From Photorhabdus khanii NC19 (GTDB lineage Bacteria; Pseudomonadota; Gammaproteobacteria; Enterobacterales; Enterobacteriaceae), in assembly GCF_000517265.1 (NCBI RefSeq), contig NZ_AYSJ01000008.1, forward strand, positions 39,869-103,868: 64,000 nucleotides of DNA. Direction: 5' to 3'. A program made the position numbers and the translations under genes. Below, in pieces: positions 43,793 to 53,847 of this stretch. The stretch's first letter is position 1; each line of letters begins with the position of its first letter. Below the pieces are notes generated by a model that saw only the letters and a program-made list of their open reading frames with translations, was not told where the DNA came from and did not search any database.

Positions 43793-44170
43793 TTAGGTTT
43801 TGCCTCCTTTAATTGCTTGCTGGGTCAGCTTGATCCAGTTCAACGGGTTTTCACAGTCAACATGGTTGGCAGCGGCACCAACCACTGTTTTGTATGCCTC
43901 AGTGCCAGCCGCTGTGTGTACCGCCAGCATAAACGAAAACATAGGATCATTTTGCATAGTGCCTATCATCATTGTACTGGAGGTGTCTCTTAGCTGGCAG
44001 TTTTGAACCCTAAGGTTGAGCACATTTTTTGCCACCATTTCACAGTCAGGACACACCTTCTCAAGGTTCTTGAGCTTTGCGTCGTCATTGAGCACATCAA
44101 GTGCTGCGATGGTAGTACCGGTCATAAACAATCCCAGCACCAGCAGATGAATTTTCTTGGTTACGTTCAT
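43793..44170 (-). CDS. Secreted or periplasmic small protein
   Basis: A 125-residue protein with a signal peptide (MNVTKKIHLLVLGLFMTGTT, cleavage near IAA-LD). Four cysteines (EKVCPDCEMV, RVQNCQLRD, VDCENP) could form disulfides in the periplasm. It starts 9 bases after the 44180 gene. Conserved in this type of tra block as I recall; role unknown. Confidence 0.6.
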   Translation of the reverse strand: MNVTKKIHLLVLGLFMTGTTIAALDVLNDDAKLKNLEKVCPDCEMVAKNVLNLRVQNCQLRDTSSTMMIGTMQNDPMFSFMLAVHTAAGTEAYKTVVGAAANHVDCENPLNWIKLTQQAIKGGKT

Positions 44171-44179
44171 GGTTCCTCT

Positions 44180-44629
44180 CTATATCATTCCAATTTCGTT
44201 TCGGTAGAAGAACAGTGGCCCAGTGACTGTTCTGAGTTCCGGCGTTACTTGCTTTACTCTTGAGCAGATATGCTGCTTGAAGAAGTTGTGGTATCCGTAC
44301 ATAGCCGGTCCTGTAAATACGGAGTAAATAACGATAGTGATGGCCGCACCAGCGGCCCACCCAATTGTGTTTGGAGAGAAAAGGTCTGACACATCAGCGA
44401 TACGTTCAGGTTCAATCAAGCGGCATACCACCAGCACCCAAAACCACGCTATTGGCATAACAAAGACCATTTTCCCCATGCAAGCAATTAACATTTTCAC
44501 CAAGTTCATGCTCTGCGCCCAGTAAAGCCACAATGATGACAAAGACTGGCGCCGCAACACCTGATAAACGTTCAACGGGATGTCACACAAATGCACCCCA
44601 TCTTGGTTAAAAACGGCATAACTCATCAC
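44180..44629 (-). CDS. Membrane protein of the tra block
   Basis: A 149-residue protein with two clear membrane segments (MVFVMPIAWFWVLVVCRL and IGWAAGAAITIVIYSVF) and a cytoplasmic head. It begins 6 bases after traJ and probably shares its transcript. No family recognised. Confidence 0.6.
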   Translation of the reverse strand: MMSYAVFNQDGVHLCDIPLNVYQVLRRQSLSSLWLYWAQSMNLVKMLIACMGKMVFVMPIAWFWVLVVCRLIEPERIADVSDLFSPNTIGWAAGAAITIVIYSVFTGPAMYGYHNFFKQHICSRVKQVTPELRTVTGPLFFYRNEIGMI

Positions 44630-44635
44630 CCCCTC

Positions 44636-45265
44636 CTATACACGTTTCTGCAAGTTGCCAAACGTCAGGCCGACAAGAACACAACAAGTCATCATCGTCA
44701 GCGGAATAACAACCGGGTCAAGAGCTATAGGGATGAAAAAAGCGATAAACAAACCAGCCATCAGGTACATTGTTCCGCGAACGCTATAACGATGTAGAAC
44801 CGGGCTTGCATAATCGAAATTGGTTCGCTTGATACGCCAGGTCATCATCCCGTCATACACAGCAGGCGCAAACAGGATGAGCATATAGGGAGTCCACGCA
44901 GTCAACAGAGCCAGTCTCGTGTAAAATTGATAAATGACGTTGACTAACGCCTCCATGCGCCCTTTGACCCACGCAAACCAACCCTTACCCATGTCTTGCA
45001 TCCCCTTGGACTTCTGACGCTCCTCTTCCGATGGGATCAGAGTTTGGTACATACCTTCGTAGAATCCTGAATCAATAATGCCCGACCGGAACCAAGTAGA
45101 TGCTTTGTCCTGTATCCAGTCTCTGGCTTCGGTGCCAAGGCTCTGTTCCACCAGCACAGATTCCCGTTTAATTGCTTTGTCTGTCCAATCACCTGGGATT
45201 AACAGCAATATTGCCAGCATTTCAATAACCAGCAGCCATGCGACCAGTAACCACGGCTTCTTCAT
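44636..45265 (-). CDS. traJ: TraJ-like membrane protein (DUF4400)
   Basis: A 209-residue protein from MKKPWLLVAWLLVIEMLAIL with AAGGAGGA upstream. Hydrophobic segments at the N-terminus, near LLTAWTPYMLILFAPAVYDG, MYLMAGLFIAFFIPIALDPV and VVIPLTMMTCCVLVGL give about four membrane helices; the motif YDGMMTWRIKRTNFDYASP is typical of the DUF4400 family. In IncA/C and SXT-type elements it follows traI and traD. The exact role in transfer is not settled. Confidence 0.75.
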   Translation of the reverse strand: MKKPWLLVAWLLVIEMLAILLLIPGDWTDKAIKRESVLVEQSLGTEARDWIQDKASTWFRSGIIDSGFYEGMYQTLIPSEEERQKSKGMQDMGKGWFAWVKGRMEALVNVIYQFYTRLALLTAWTPYMLILFAPAVYDGMMTWRIKRTNFDYASPVLHRYSVRGTMYLMAGLFIAFFIPIALDPVVIPLTMMTCCVLVGLTFGNLQKRV

Positions 45266-45806
45266 AGTCAGTCCTCCTTAAAACAGTTTTCACGCTCTCA
45301 CAGGTGATGAGCTCATACAGCAAGCCACGCAAAGAGGTCTCATCTTCATGGGGCTGCGAGTTAATGGATAATTCTCCTGGATGAGAAGAAAGCCACAGGG
45401 AGAATGACTCTCCTGAATCTACGGACCATGAATTACCGCCACTATCGACAATTTGCACTTCCAGCGCACGACAGGTTTCAGTGATCAGGGTTTCCAAAAA
45501 TGCCCCAATCCTGGCAGGGTCTTCGTATTTCTCTCTCTGCTCATGAAACACGAGCTGGCTGTAGCGATGCAGAGCTTCTTCGATGATCGGGTAAATCACT
45601 GGCTCCTGATTCGCCTTAATCCCGTCTGTGATGTAGCAGCTTAGCTTCTCGATGATGACCTCTGATGCAGGCCAGTCGAATTGAAGGATGCTCAAGATAT
45701 GAGCGTTCTTGCGGCCACGACTTTTCAATTCATTCATAACCCTGTCAAAAGGGTTTACATCGACCATGATGGCTACCTCGTAATCTCTATACTTCTTGTC
45801 ACACAT
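45222..45806 (-). CDS. Conserved protein between traD and traJ
   Basis: A 194-residue protein (or 181, from the ATG at 45765-45767, which has GAGG 8 bases upstream). Reads FDRVMNELKSRGRKNAHILS, EHQREKYEDP-like VFHEQREKYEDPARIGAF, VDSGESFSLWLSSHPGEL. Soluble. Its 3' end overlaps traJ by 44 bases. An unnamed gene in this position is normal for IncA/C-like elements. Confidence 0.6.
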   Translation of the reverse strand: MCDKKYRDYEVAIMVDVNPFDRVMNELKSRGRKNAHILSILQFDWPASEVIIEKLSCYITDGIKANQEPVIYPIIEEALHRYSQLVFHEQREKYEDPARIGAFLETLITETCRALEVQIVDSGGNSWSVDSGESFSLWLSSHPGELSINSQPHEDETSLRGLLYELITCESVKTVLRRTDYEEAVVTGRMAAGY

Positions 45807-45816
45807 AGCTCTACTC

Positions 45817-47682
45817 TTATTGGGTCAATATGGGCAGACGGCCTTTAACAATGGTTCCGCCTGAAATCTTGGCTATGTATTCCAGGTTAGGAAGCATCCC
45901 AAGTAGCTGGGCTGGGAATAGATCCGCTTCCTCTTCCATCAAACGCTCGCCTTGGTTGCCTCCGTGCATAATGGGTTCCTTACCATCGGAGTTCTGGCCT
46001 TGGGTTCGCATGACATACTTGAGCCTGGTCTTCGGCAGGTTATCCGCGATGTATTCCTGGGTTTCTCCATCAACAATACGAAGAGCAAAAGTGTTGTTGA
46101 TGTTCCCCAGCACCTGGAGTGCTTTGTCTTTGCTACCCAGTCGAGCAGCGAAGTCAGCAAAAGTCTGGGTTGCAACGAAGAGACGAAGTTTCGCGCCGCG
46201 CCCCTTGTTCAGAAGCTGGATGAATGGGTCGTTGATCACCTCAGCAGCCTCGTCCACAAATATGTTTACGGGTCTGTTGTTGACCCCATAGTTGTATCTG
46301 TCACCCGCAACTGCTGTCAGGTCAGACAGGAAAATGGACCCCATAGCACTACCAACCATGTTATCGGTCAGAGAGTCGAGTCCCAGATAAGCTACTTGGG
46401 AGTTATTGATAATCTTGGCGGAGTCGGTGATTTGACGTTCATCGCTAAGATCAGAAGAGTCTGGCGACAGGAGCGGCCCAAGCTCTCCAGAAGTAAGCAT
46501 ATTCATGATTGGCAGAAGGTTCGCCACCATTTTGGAGAAGTGAGTTTGGTCGTGTTGGAACATCGACAGCAGACCTTCAAGATCTGAGTTTGGATGTTCA
46601 GGCTGGATGACGTCGTAATAAAACTTCATCAAAGCGAAAGCGATCTTCTCACGAGAACCATTTTTGGCTTTCTCCAAGTAAGCCGCAGCTTCTGCTTCCC
46701 AATCAGGCATCACTCGTTCGGAGTAGGCTTGAACGGATTTGATAACCAGACCAGCAGCTCCACCTTCAAGGAAGCGACGGAGCTTTGTCAGATTAGGACG
46801 GTCATGAGTGATTACCAAACCCTGAGCGATATTGTTCAGTGCTTGCCAACCAAATGATTTGAACGGGTCAGCTCCTGCTTCTGACGGGATCAACGCGGCC
46901 AAACGACTTGCTATCTCTGTCACACGGGTGAAGTTCCGTAGAGGGTCAATACGCACAGATTCTTCTGGGAATGCTGGATGGAATGAGACGAACCTTTCCG
47001 GTTGTCCCATAGCCTCACAGGCACGTCGGGCATTATCCCGCATCTCCTTATCCCCTTTCGGGTCAATGATGATCACGGCCTCCCCACGCAGAATAGCCTG
47101 TGAGATCAGGATGTCGAACATACGGGTCTTGCCCGAGCCGGTGGTCCCTACAATTAGAGTGTGCCCCTCTGTATGCTTGAGAGGCTGCATCAATTTTTCT
47201 TCTTTTGGCTCAACCCCGTGAATCCAAGGCTGACCGATTGGCAACTCTTTTCTCTTACCCTGTATTTTTCGGACAACCTTTTTAACCGTCGATTCTTTTC
47301 CGACGATAGAGGTCCAATCTCGTTTAAGGATCTCAAACACGCGCTGGGCATGACGGTTTTCCCACAGGAATCCACTACCAAGCCACATATCTTCCGGCGT
47401 GTCCTTGATGTACTTCTGGAGCTCCGTAATAGAGATAAACTCTAAGTCTCGGCCCTTCAAATGCTTTTGGAGCAAGTGGAGCTTGATAGCCTTAGGCAAA
47501 CGAGCCATTGCCATCACTCCACAGATCCCCGTCATCCAATAAAAGGGCTCTGGAGGCATAGTGCTGACCTGCTCCACGGCCAAAGCAGCACCGGACGCAG
47601 CAAGCCAGCCTGCTACAGCATTTTTTTCATAGTTAGGCCGCCACGGCATCTCGTAGGCGAGCGGGTCATAACTCATTGTCAT
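45817..47682 (-). CDS. traD: Type IV coupling protein TraD (VirD4 type)
   Basis: A 621-residue ATPase. N-terminal hydrophobic stretch (NAVAGWLAASGAALAVEQVS) anchors it; Walker A is TLIVGTTGSGKTRMFDIL (about residue 175); EAVIIIDPKGDKEMRDNA and NIFVDEAAEVINDPF are further ATPase motifs. It brings the relaxase-DNA complex to the secretion channel. Its ATG overlaps the traI stop (ATGA), so relaxase and coupling protein are translated together. Full length. Confidence 0.9.
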   Translation of the reverse strand: MTMSYDPLAYEMPWRPNYEKNAVAGWLAASGAALAVEQVSTMPPEPFYWMTGICGVMAMARLPKAIKLHLLQKHLKGRDLEFISITELQKYIKDTPEDMWLGSGFLWENRHAQRVFEILKRDWTSIVGKESTVKKVVRKIQGKRKELPIGQPWIHGVEPKEEKLMQPLKHTEGHTLIVGTTGSGKTRMFDILISQAILRGEAVIIIDPKGDKEMRDNARRACEAMGQPERFVSFHPAFPEESVRIDPLRNFTRVTEIASRLAALIPSEAGADPFKSFGWQALNNIAQGLVITHDRPNLTKLRRFLEGGAAGLVIKSVQAYSERVMPDWEAEAAAYLEKAKNGSREKIAFALMKFYYDVIQPEHPNSDLEGLLSMFQHDQTHFSKMVANLLPIMNMLTSGELGPLLSPDSSDLSDERQITDSAKIINNSQVAYLGLDSLTDNMVGSAMGSIFLSDLTAVAGDRYNYGVNNRPVNIFVDEAAEVINDPFIQLLNKGRGAKLRLFVATQTFADFAARLGSKDKALQVLGNINNTFALRIVDGETQEYIADNLPKTRLKYVMRTQGQNSDGKEPIMHGGNQGERLMEEEADLFPAQLLGMLPNLEYIAKISGGTIVKGRLPILTQ

Positions 47683-50648
47683 GTTTCATCTACCTCTAAA
47701 TACAATTTTCCTTGACGTTTTTTGAGCAAAGGGCGTTTCTGTGCCCGGCTCAACATCCCGCAGAGGATGTGTTTGTTGATGCCGATGTTTTCCCCGGCAA
47801 TCATGTCGAACGCTTTATCACTCGTTACTAAGCAGCCGTCTTCTTCCAAGACAGGTGTAACTAGCCATCTCCCCGAGCGTTTCAGGATCATGTCCTTGAG
47901 GATAAGAATCGCTTTCTCAGGGGTAACACCTGGCGGCAAGAAGTCTTCGTCTTTGATGTCTTTCGGGTTTGTTTTAGCCTTTGGCGGTTCAAACTCCCTC
48001 ACCTCTTGCTCCTCCCTTTCTCGCACCTCGATGTGACCCAGTTCCTTTTCACGCTCAACTTTGGTAACTACAACAGCTTCGGGTTGAGCTTCTCTCTTAG
48101 GAAGGCGAGCCACGTTCTGTTTTTCTTCAATCGGCTTGTGTTCATGCCCCTCAACCACAGAGGAGGTGTCACCTTTTTTCTCCTTTTGAGGTTTCTGAGC
48201 AGTTTTTCCTTTCGTGTCTTTTGCCAGTGCAGCTTGCCCTGATTCAGCATCATGCTTCTGTTGTTGTGGTTTTTTCTGTGCCGGTTTGCTTTGTTGCTTC
48301 GGAGCAGACTTGCTCTTTCTGACATCAGAATCAGGAGGGGACACAAGTTCAAAGACGTCCTGGTATCCACCCATTGACGCTTCTACCTCCTTGATGGCCG
48401 CTACGACTGCATCTGAAAGTTGTTGCGCCAGCACAATAGCTTTCACACCGCTGAAATCTCGGACTTTACGACCAGGCATAATCGGGTCTGGAACAATCGC
48501 ATTAGCATGGGATAGTTTTGAGAGGACTTCTGACGGCGCACCTAATGACCGAGCACCTTCTGGGTACAAGATGACGGCCTGGCCCTTCATCAGACATAGA
48601 ACCTCTCCCAACGTCTTTTTCCCTTCCAGAACAGGCATAATCGCCTGTTCAAGCAGAGCAGATGCTTCGCCATAGCCAGCAAGCATCTCAGACAGTAATG
48701 TCTTAGCGTCCTTTTCCTGCTGGTTAGGTTTGTCCGTTTGTGACAGTTCTGTTGTGGCAGAAGTATCTTCTGGCTCAACAGCCAACATAGGTAATGGTTC
48801 AATCACCCATGACGGAGGTTCATCTGAACCACTAAACATGGGGAAGTCATCGCCTTGTAGGGAGTTTTGTTCTTGCGGAACGAAGTCAGGTTTAGGCTGT
48901 TCGAGCTCTGCCTCGTTGGTGTTTTTAAGGCTCTCTGCGTCAGCGCTGCCTGTTTCAGGCGATGCGTTGAATGCGTCAAATGGGAAGTCGATGTCACCCA
49001 GCCCACCCCCAACATCCTTGAGGGCTTGCAGTGGGTTATCGTTCGCCAACGGTGGCGCGTTTTTGGCGATGTCCTGAGGGGACAACTCTTCTTTTGTCTC
49101 AGGTTTCTCTGTTTGTTCTTCCGTATCTTTTTTGGGTTTAGCTTTAACCTGTTTTCCCTTGCTTGGTGTTGTGGCTGGTGCTGCTTTAGGCGAGTCCTTT
49201 GTTTCAGCCGCGCCTTGGACCGGTGTACCTTCGGGTTCCGTTGAAGTGCTTTTCAGCATTTCCATCGCATCACCGAAACCGAGACCGGCTAGAGCTTTCT
49301 CAGCTTCCTGTTCTGCGGCCAACATGTCATCGTTCAGAGCCGCTCCGTCTTCATCTTGATCGTCATCACTCTCATCAGGGTCAACGAACTCAATCTCAGC
49401 GTCCTCAACGTCTCCAACAACTTCTGCTGCAACTGCTGATGGTGGCTCATTGGTAAACACCAAGTCGTTTGATTCGAGACGGAGCATCAGGATCTTCACG
49501 GAACCAGCCGCTTCCTGGAGCATCTCAGGCAAAACTTCCCAGTAGCGGTAGTACGCACGTTCGCCTTTTTCCTGCACCGTGTTTGGCACAGCAAAACCGC
49601 GCTCGATGAGAATGTCGGCCAACGTATCTGGATCTCTTGGAATGCCGGGGATTTTGTCTTGACTGATCAAATCATAGAGATCTCCAAGTTGTTTCCATGC
49701 GATGAAAACACCTTGGTTTAGATGCCAAACTTTCGCGCCAGGCTCATTGACCTTCCATTTCCCAGTTTTCACCAGACGACGGATAGCATCAAACACATAC
49801 CTCTCTACAGGAACACCATAAGAGAACTCATCAACATCGAGACGGCTTTGGCGAAGGTCCCTTGAAACACTCTCTTGGTCAGCACGAAGCATTAACCTTG
49901 TAACAGGCTGATTGACAGTTGTTCCTGAAATAGCTTCAAGCATCGCCTCGATGATGGAAGGGCCTGACTTAGAAAGAAACTCCTGCGTCTCAGCCGGAAT
50001 AATTCGATGCCAAGCCAGCAGCGAGAATTGCTCATGCCTTTTATGTCTCTTATCGCGCCACCGGATAAAGTAACGATCTATTTCGTGACGGTGCGCCCAG
50101 TCATGAAGAGACTCTGAATAAGGATTCCATGTAATCGATCCGTCTTTGTCCGTAATGGACACATCTGACAACGGTTTGCCAACATCATGCAGGAGTCCGG
50201 AGAAGCAACTAGCCAGTCGCCAACGAGGTTCATTGTCGCGGCGTTCCCGAGGCGTCCCCTCGATTGAAAAAATAACCGACTCAGATGCCTGAGTTGCCCA
50301 AAAGGCTACTTCAAGCCCATGCCGGAACAACCCACCAGCTCCACGGTGATGGTGAGATTCGGAAGCTGGCAGCAAGTGAACAAACGCGGCATACCGTTGG
50401 ATCACCGGCAAAACAAGCCGGTTGAAGTCGTCCACAGTGAAACCGAGAGAGTTCCTCACTTTCTCAATTAGTTCAGCTTGGGTTGCCAGTATCTTGTCTA
50501 GTGGGGCCACTGGCAGACCCTTGGCAAAAGGCGGGTATCGAGGGATTTCTTCATCTTCCACGTCTTTAAGCGGCAACACTCTGGCGCTTGGCGCGGTCTC
50601 GATCACTCCACCTCGCCCACCAAATAACTTGTTCAGGGCTTTCAGCAT
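47679..50648 (-). CDS. traI: MobH-family conjugative relaxase TraI
   Basis: A 989-residue protein. The N-terminal TraI_2 domain carries the HD-type metal site of MobH relaxases: HHHRGAGGLFRHGLEVAFWA and FSGLLHDVGKPLSDVSI. The middle is a long acidic and Pro/Lys-rich linker; the C-terminal TraI_2_C domain includes DFLPPGVTPEKAILILKDM and RSGRWLVTPVLEEDGCLV. Wording and length agree closely with IncA/C TraI as I remember it. It nicks oriT and leads the strand into the recipient. The oriT itself is not identified here. Confidence 0.9.
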   Translation of the reverse strand: MLKALNKLFGGRGGVIETAPSARVLPLKDVEDEEIPRYPPFAKGLPVAPLDKILATQAELIEKVRNSLGFTVDDFNRLVLPVIQRYAAFVHLLPASESHHHRGAGGLFRHGLEVAFWATQASESVIFSIEGTPRERRDNEPRWRLASCFSGLLHDVGKPLSDVSITDKDGSITWNPYSESLHDWAHRHEIDRYFIRWRDKRHKRHEQFSLLAWHRIIPAETQEFLSKSGPSIIEAMLEAISGTTVNQPVTRLMLRADQESVSRDLRQSRLDVDEFSYGVPVERYVFDAIRRLVKTGKWKVNEPGAKVWHLNQGVFIAWKQLGDLYDLISQDKIPGIPRDPDTLADILIERGFAVPNTVQEKGERAYYRYWEVLPEMLQEAAGSVKILMLRLESNDLVFTNEPPSAVAAEVVGDVEDAEIEFVDPDESDDDQDEDGAALNDDMLAAEQEAEKALAGLGFGDAMEMLKSTSTEPEGTPVQGAAETKDSPKAAPATTPSKGKQVKAKPKKDTEEQTEKPETKEELSPQDIAKNAPPLANDNPLQALKDVGGGLGDIDFPFDAFNASPETGSADAESLKNTNEAELEQPKPDFVPQEQNSLQGDDFPMFSGSDEPPSWVIEPLPMLAVEPEDTSATTELSQTDKPNQQEKDAKTLLSEMLAGYGEASALLEQAIMPVLEGKKTLGEVLCLMKGQAVILYPEGARSLGAPSEVLSKLSHANAIVPDPIMPGRKVRDFSGVKAIVLAQQLSDAVVAAIKEVEASMGGYQDVFELVSPPDSDVRKSKSAPKQQSKPAQKKPQQQKHDAESGQAALAKDTKGKTAQKPQKEKKGDTSSVVEGHEHKPIEEKQNVARLPKREAQPEAVVVTKVEREKELGHIEVREREEQEVREFEPPKAKTNPKDIKDEDFLPPGVTPEKAILILKDMILKRSGRWLVTPVLEEDGCLVTSDKAFDMIAGENIGINKHILCGMLSRAQKRPLLKKRQGKLYLEVDET

Positions 50649-50727
50649 GTAGGTTGACCATATTCCTATCGTATTTTTCGTCAGTACATGCTCTCAAAAC
50701 ACGTTTAGATCGCACACACGCCTATCT

Positions 50728-50740
50728 GTCCAATTTGGGC
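50728..50740. promoter_or_regulatory. AcaCD-like box between traI and the lipoprotein gene
   Basis: GTCCAATTTGGGC in the divergent gap, 80-90 bases from the traI start and also upstream of the plus-strand operon. Confidence 0.45.
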
Positions 50741-50815
50741 AGTTTGAGAAACCAGCTTTCCATCTCCCCCCTTTTAGAATGGGTTCATCGACAATTTTTA
50801 ATGAGGAACGACACG

Positions 50816-51433
50816 ATGAGACAACTGTTAGCAATTCTGGGAGTGGCAATTCTGGCCGGGTGTGCCTCTAACGCCCCTGAACAAAAACCCCAATCCCAGG
50901 TATCCCCTGCGGAGAATGACAAACCTGCCCGAGTTAACCGGGAACTTTCTATCGCATGGGACAACATGGGGCGCGGTGGTGCGGCATTACGCCAACCGGG
51001 TTATATCCATGTATTGGGCGACGGTAATGTCAGCGCAACGATCAACAAGGCCAAAGATGATTCCAATGATGCAGTTAAAACACCGGTTGGAATAAAGCAA
51101 CAGGGGGATGTAGGCGAAGCCATCAATACCTTCAAGTCCATGAACAAAGGTAAAGGCTACTCGCTGTATGAGCTGTCACGCTGGGAACGCTATTGCGATA
51201 GCGGCAAGGGCATGGATGAGCACGATTGGCGCTTTATTGAGGGTGAAGGTGCCACGAACATCCCCCAAGACGTTGTGACTGGCTGCATACCGCCCACTCA
51301 TAACTACCAAGATTACCTGAATGCCTGGACGCACTTTTGCTCCAGTCAGGCCGTAACAGACGCAGATCGCCGTATTGTGCGCGATTCAGTCCGTCCCTAT
51401 TCTGTGGTGAACCCATGCAAAGCTCTGAAATAA
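50816..51433 (+). CDS. Outer-membrane lipoprotein
   Basis: A 205-residue protein from MRQLLAILGVAILAGCASNA; LAGC is a lipobox, so Cys16 is lipidated. The mature part has SMNKGKGYSLYELSRWERYC and four more cysteines. I chose the ATG at 50816 because it gives a clean signal peptide with GAGG upstream. It is divergent from traI and precedes topB. An IncA/C backbone gene by position; role unknown, perhaps envelope-linked. Confidence 0.7.
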   Translation: MRQLLAILGVAILAGCASNAPEQKPQSQVSPAENDKPARVNRELSIAWDNMGRGGAALRQPGYIHVLGDGNVSATINKAKDDSNDAVKTPVGIKQQGDVGEAINTFKSMNKGKGYSLYELSRWERYCDSGKGMDEHDWRFIEGEGATNIPQDVVTGCIPPTHNYQDYLNAWTHFCSSQAVTDADRRIVRDSVRPYSVVNPCKALK

Positions 51434-51648
51434 GAAATCACACAGAGCCTGGCCGAAAGGCTGAGCTCTTCGACGCTTTATTAATCATGCTCCAGGAGGC
51501 TGGTTCGAGGGGTAATACCCACGAAGCGGCCTATGTCATTTCTGGAGTCCTCGAAAACCTTTCCAGAGACTATCCCGAGATAAAAGTTCTTGCCCAAAAC
51601 TGGACCGAGCTGGCGAATCTGGAATCAAAGATGAAGGGAGCTGCGTAA
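51415..51648 (+). CDS. Small protein between the lipoprotein and topB
   Basis: A 77-residue helical protein (MQSSEIRNHTEPGRKAELFD, YVISGVLENLSRDYPEIKVL). It starts inside the end of the lipoprotein gene (19-base overlap) and its TAA overlaps the topB ATG (TAATG), so all three are coupled. No family recognised. Confidence 0.6.
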   Translation: MQSSEIRNHTEPGRKAELFDALLIMLQEAGSRGNTHEAAYVISGVLENLSRDYPEIKVLAQNWTELANLESKMKGAA

Positions 51649-53837
51649 TGGACCTTTATATCTGCGAAAAGCCTTCTCAGGCCAAAGACTTGGCAGGAGT
51701 AATGAAAGCCTCCCAAAGGGGGGATGGGTTTATCCACGATGGAGGAAACAGGGTTATTACTTGGGCCTTCGGCCACCTTCTGGAATTGTATATGCCAGAC
51801 GACTATGACGAACGATACAAGTCATGGTCACTGGAGACTCTTCCCATTGCTCCTGAATCCTGGCGGTACAACGTTCGCAAGAGTGCGCTAAAGCAGTACA
51901 AAATCGTTGAAGGCCTAGTAAAAAAGGCCAACACCATCTACATCTCTACCGACTACGACCGTGAAGGCGAAGCTATCGCCCGTTCGCTTTTGGATCGATT
52001 CCGCTACTCTGGTCCTATCCGTCGGGTTTGCTTGACTGCACTCGATGAGTCGAGCATCAAGAAAGCGCTGAATAACGTCAAGGACGGCAAAGAAACAGTT
52101 TCGCTCTACTACGCTGCACTGGCAAGGCAACGTGCTGACTGGCTGGTGGGAATGAACGTAAGCCGACTCTATACCGTGCTGGCACGAGACGTAGGTTTCA
52201 ACCATACCCTTCACGTAGGTAGGGTCATCACACCTACTGTCGCTCTCGTGTGTCAACGAGATCGAGAGATCGCGGGTTTCACACCCTCCCCATACTGGAC
52301 TCTGGGCGTGAACGTATCCGTGCAAAATGGTCAGTTTGCCGCTCAGTGGATACCGCCAGAGGAGTGTAGTGACGAACAAGGCCGATGTATCAATAAGGCC
52401 TATGCCGAGCAGGTAGCCTCTCAGGTTAACGGTGCCAATGCCGTTATCAGCAAGGCAGAGACAAAACCTGGAAAAGAGTCTGCTCCCCTTCCCTTCGATC
52501 TGACTTCATTGCAGCAATACGCAAGTAAACGATGGGGATATACAGCCCAGCAGGTGCTTGATGCAGCCCAAGCTCTGTACGAAACACACAAAGCAACAAC
52601 CTACCCTCGTACCGACAGTCGTTACCTGCCAGAGAGCCAAAAGGAAGACATTCCTGACATCCTACAGGCGCTAATTTTGTCCGATCAAAACGTCTCGGGG
52701 CTGGTGGCTGGCGCAGACCCTCACCGCAAGGCCAGAGTATTCAATGACTCTAAAGTGACCGCGCACCACGCGATCATTCCAACACCAGCAAGAACAGACA
52801 TCAGTGCCATGTCTGAGATCGAGTTAAATCTCTACGACGCCATCCGTCGTTTCTACATCGCGCAGTTCTACAGCGAGTTCGAGTTCACCAAAACCTCCAT
52901 CGAGGTGCAGTGTGGACGTCACCTCTTTGCCGCTTCTGGTAAGACTCCGACCAAACAAGGCTGGAAGGTTTTGTTTGCTTCTGACAGCGAAAGTAGCCCC
53001 AAGGATGAAGGAGAAGATACGGACGCGCCGGTTGAACAGGAGAAGCTCCCCAGGGTTAGTCAGGGCGAACCTGCCTTGCTCAATGGTACTGAGCTGATGA
53101 ACAAAATGACGCGGCCAGCACCACACTTCACAGAAGCCACATTACTTGCCGCGATGGAGAACATTGCCCGGTTTGTGACTGAGGAGAAGTTCAAGCAGAT
53201 CCTCAAAGACACAGCCGGTTTGGGCACTCCAGCAACACGCGCCAGCATCATCCAGGGAGCTGTAGATAAAGGCTATTTCAAGCGTCAGAAAAAGGTTCTG
53301 CTTGCAACAGATAAGGCTCATGCACTTATCGCTGTGCTTCCACCAGCAATCAAGTCACCTGGCATGACTGCGGCCTGGGAACAAGAGCTTGAAAAAGTCG
53401 CCAGTGGCTCCGGAAACATGTCTGTCTTCATGAAACAGATTTCCACTTGGATTTGCCAGATGGTCGATCAGCTCAAAGTGGCCTCGCCAGTTCTGACAAA
53501 AGAAGGTGGCGCGATGGCTAAAGCATTTGAAGGCGCGAAACCTCCCTCACACGAATGCTTTAACTGTGGTGGAGAGATGCACCGAATCAGAGGTAAAAAT
53601 GGCTTCTTCTGGGGTTGTCAGAACGAGGCTTGTAAAAAAACATTCCCTGATAATAGAGGTAAACCCGAGAAGCGCATCGCTGCGGAGGATTGCCCAGACT
53701 GCCCGGATTGCGGTAGCCCTATGCGCCTTAGAAAAGGGAAAGCACCAGGTAAAAAACGAGCCTCTAAGTTTTGGGGTTGCACAGCTTATCCAGACTGCAA
53801 AGGCACAATGCCTTTCAAAAAATCAGACTTAGAATGA
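51648..53837 (+). CDS. topB: DNA topoisomerase III
   Basis: A 729-residue type IA topoisomerase. The TOPRIM motif is STDYDREGEAIARSLLDRF (about residue 102), the active-site Tyr is in TTYPRTDSRYLPES, and DSKVTAHHAIIPTPARTD is also typical. Zinc-ribbon units end the protein (CFNCGGEMH, CQNEACKKTF, CPDCGSPMRL, CTAYPDCKGTM). It removes single-strand crossings and can unlink replicated or transferred DNA. Plasmid copies are known in conjugative elements. Intact. Confidence 0.9.
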   Translation: MDLYICEKPSQAKDLAGVMKASQRGDGFIHDGGNRVITWAFGHLLELYMPDDYDERYKSWSLETLPIAPESWRYNVRKSALKQYKIVEGLVKKANTIYISTDYDREGEAIARSLLDRFRYSGPIRRVCLTALDESSIKKALNNVKDGKETVSLYYAALARQRADWLVGMNVSRLYTVLARDVGFNHTLHVGRVITPTVALVCQRDREIAGFTPSPYWTLGVNVSVQNGQFAAQWIPPEECSDEQGRCINKAYAEQVASQVNGANAVISKAETKPGKESAPLPFDLTSLQQYASKRWGYTAQQVLDAAQALYETHKATTYPRTDSRYLPESQKEDIPDILQALILSDQNVSGLVAGADPHRKARVFNDSKVTAHHAIIPTPARTDISAMSEIELNLYDAIRRFYIAQFYSEFEFTKTSIEVQCGRHLFAASGKTPTKQGWKVLFASDSESSPKDEGEDTDAPVEQEKLPRVSQGEPALLNGTELMNKMTRPAPHFTEATLLAAMENIARFVTEEKFKQILKDTAGLGTPATRASIIQGAVDKGYFKRQKKVLLATDKAHALIAVLPPAIKSPGMTAAWEQELEKVASGSGNMSVFMKQISTWICQMVDQLKVASPVLTKEGGAMAKAFEGAKPPSHECFNCGGEMHRIRGKNGFFWGCQNEACKKTFPDNRGKPEKRIAAEDCPDCPDCGSPMRLRKGKAPGKKRASKFWGCTAYPDCKGTMPFKKSDLE

Positions 53838-53847
53838 GGAATTAACT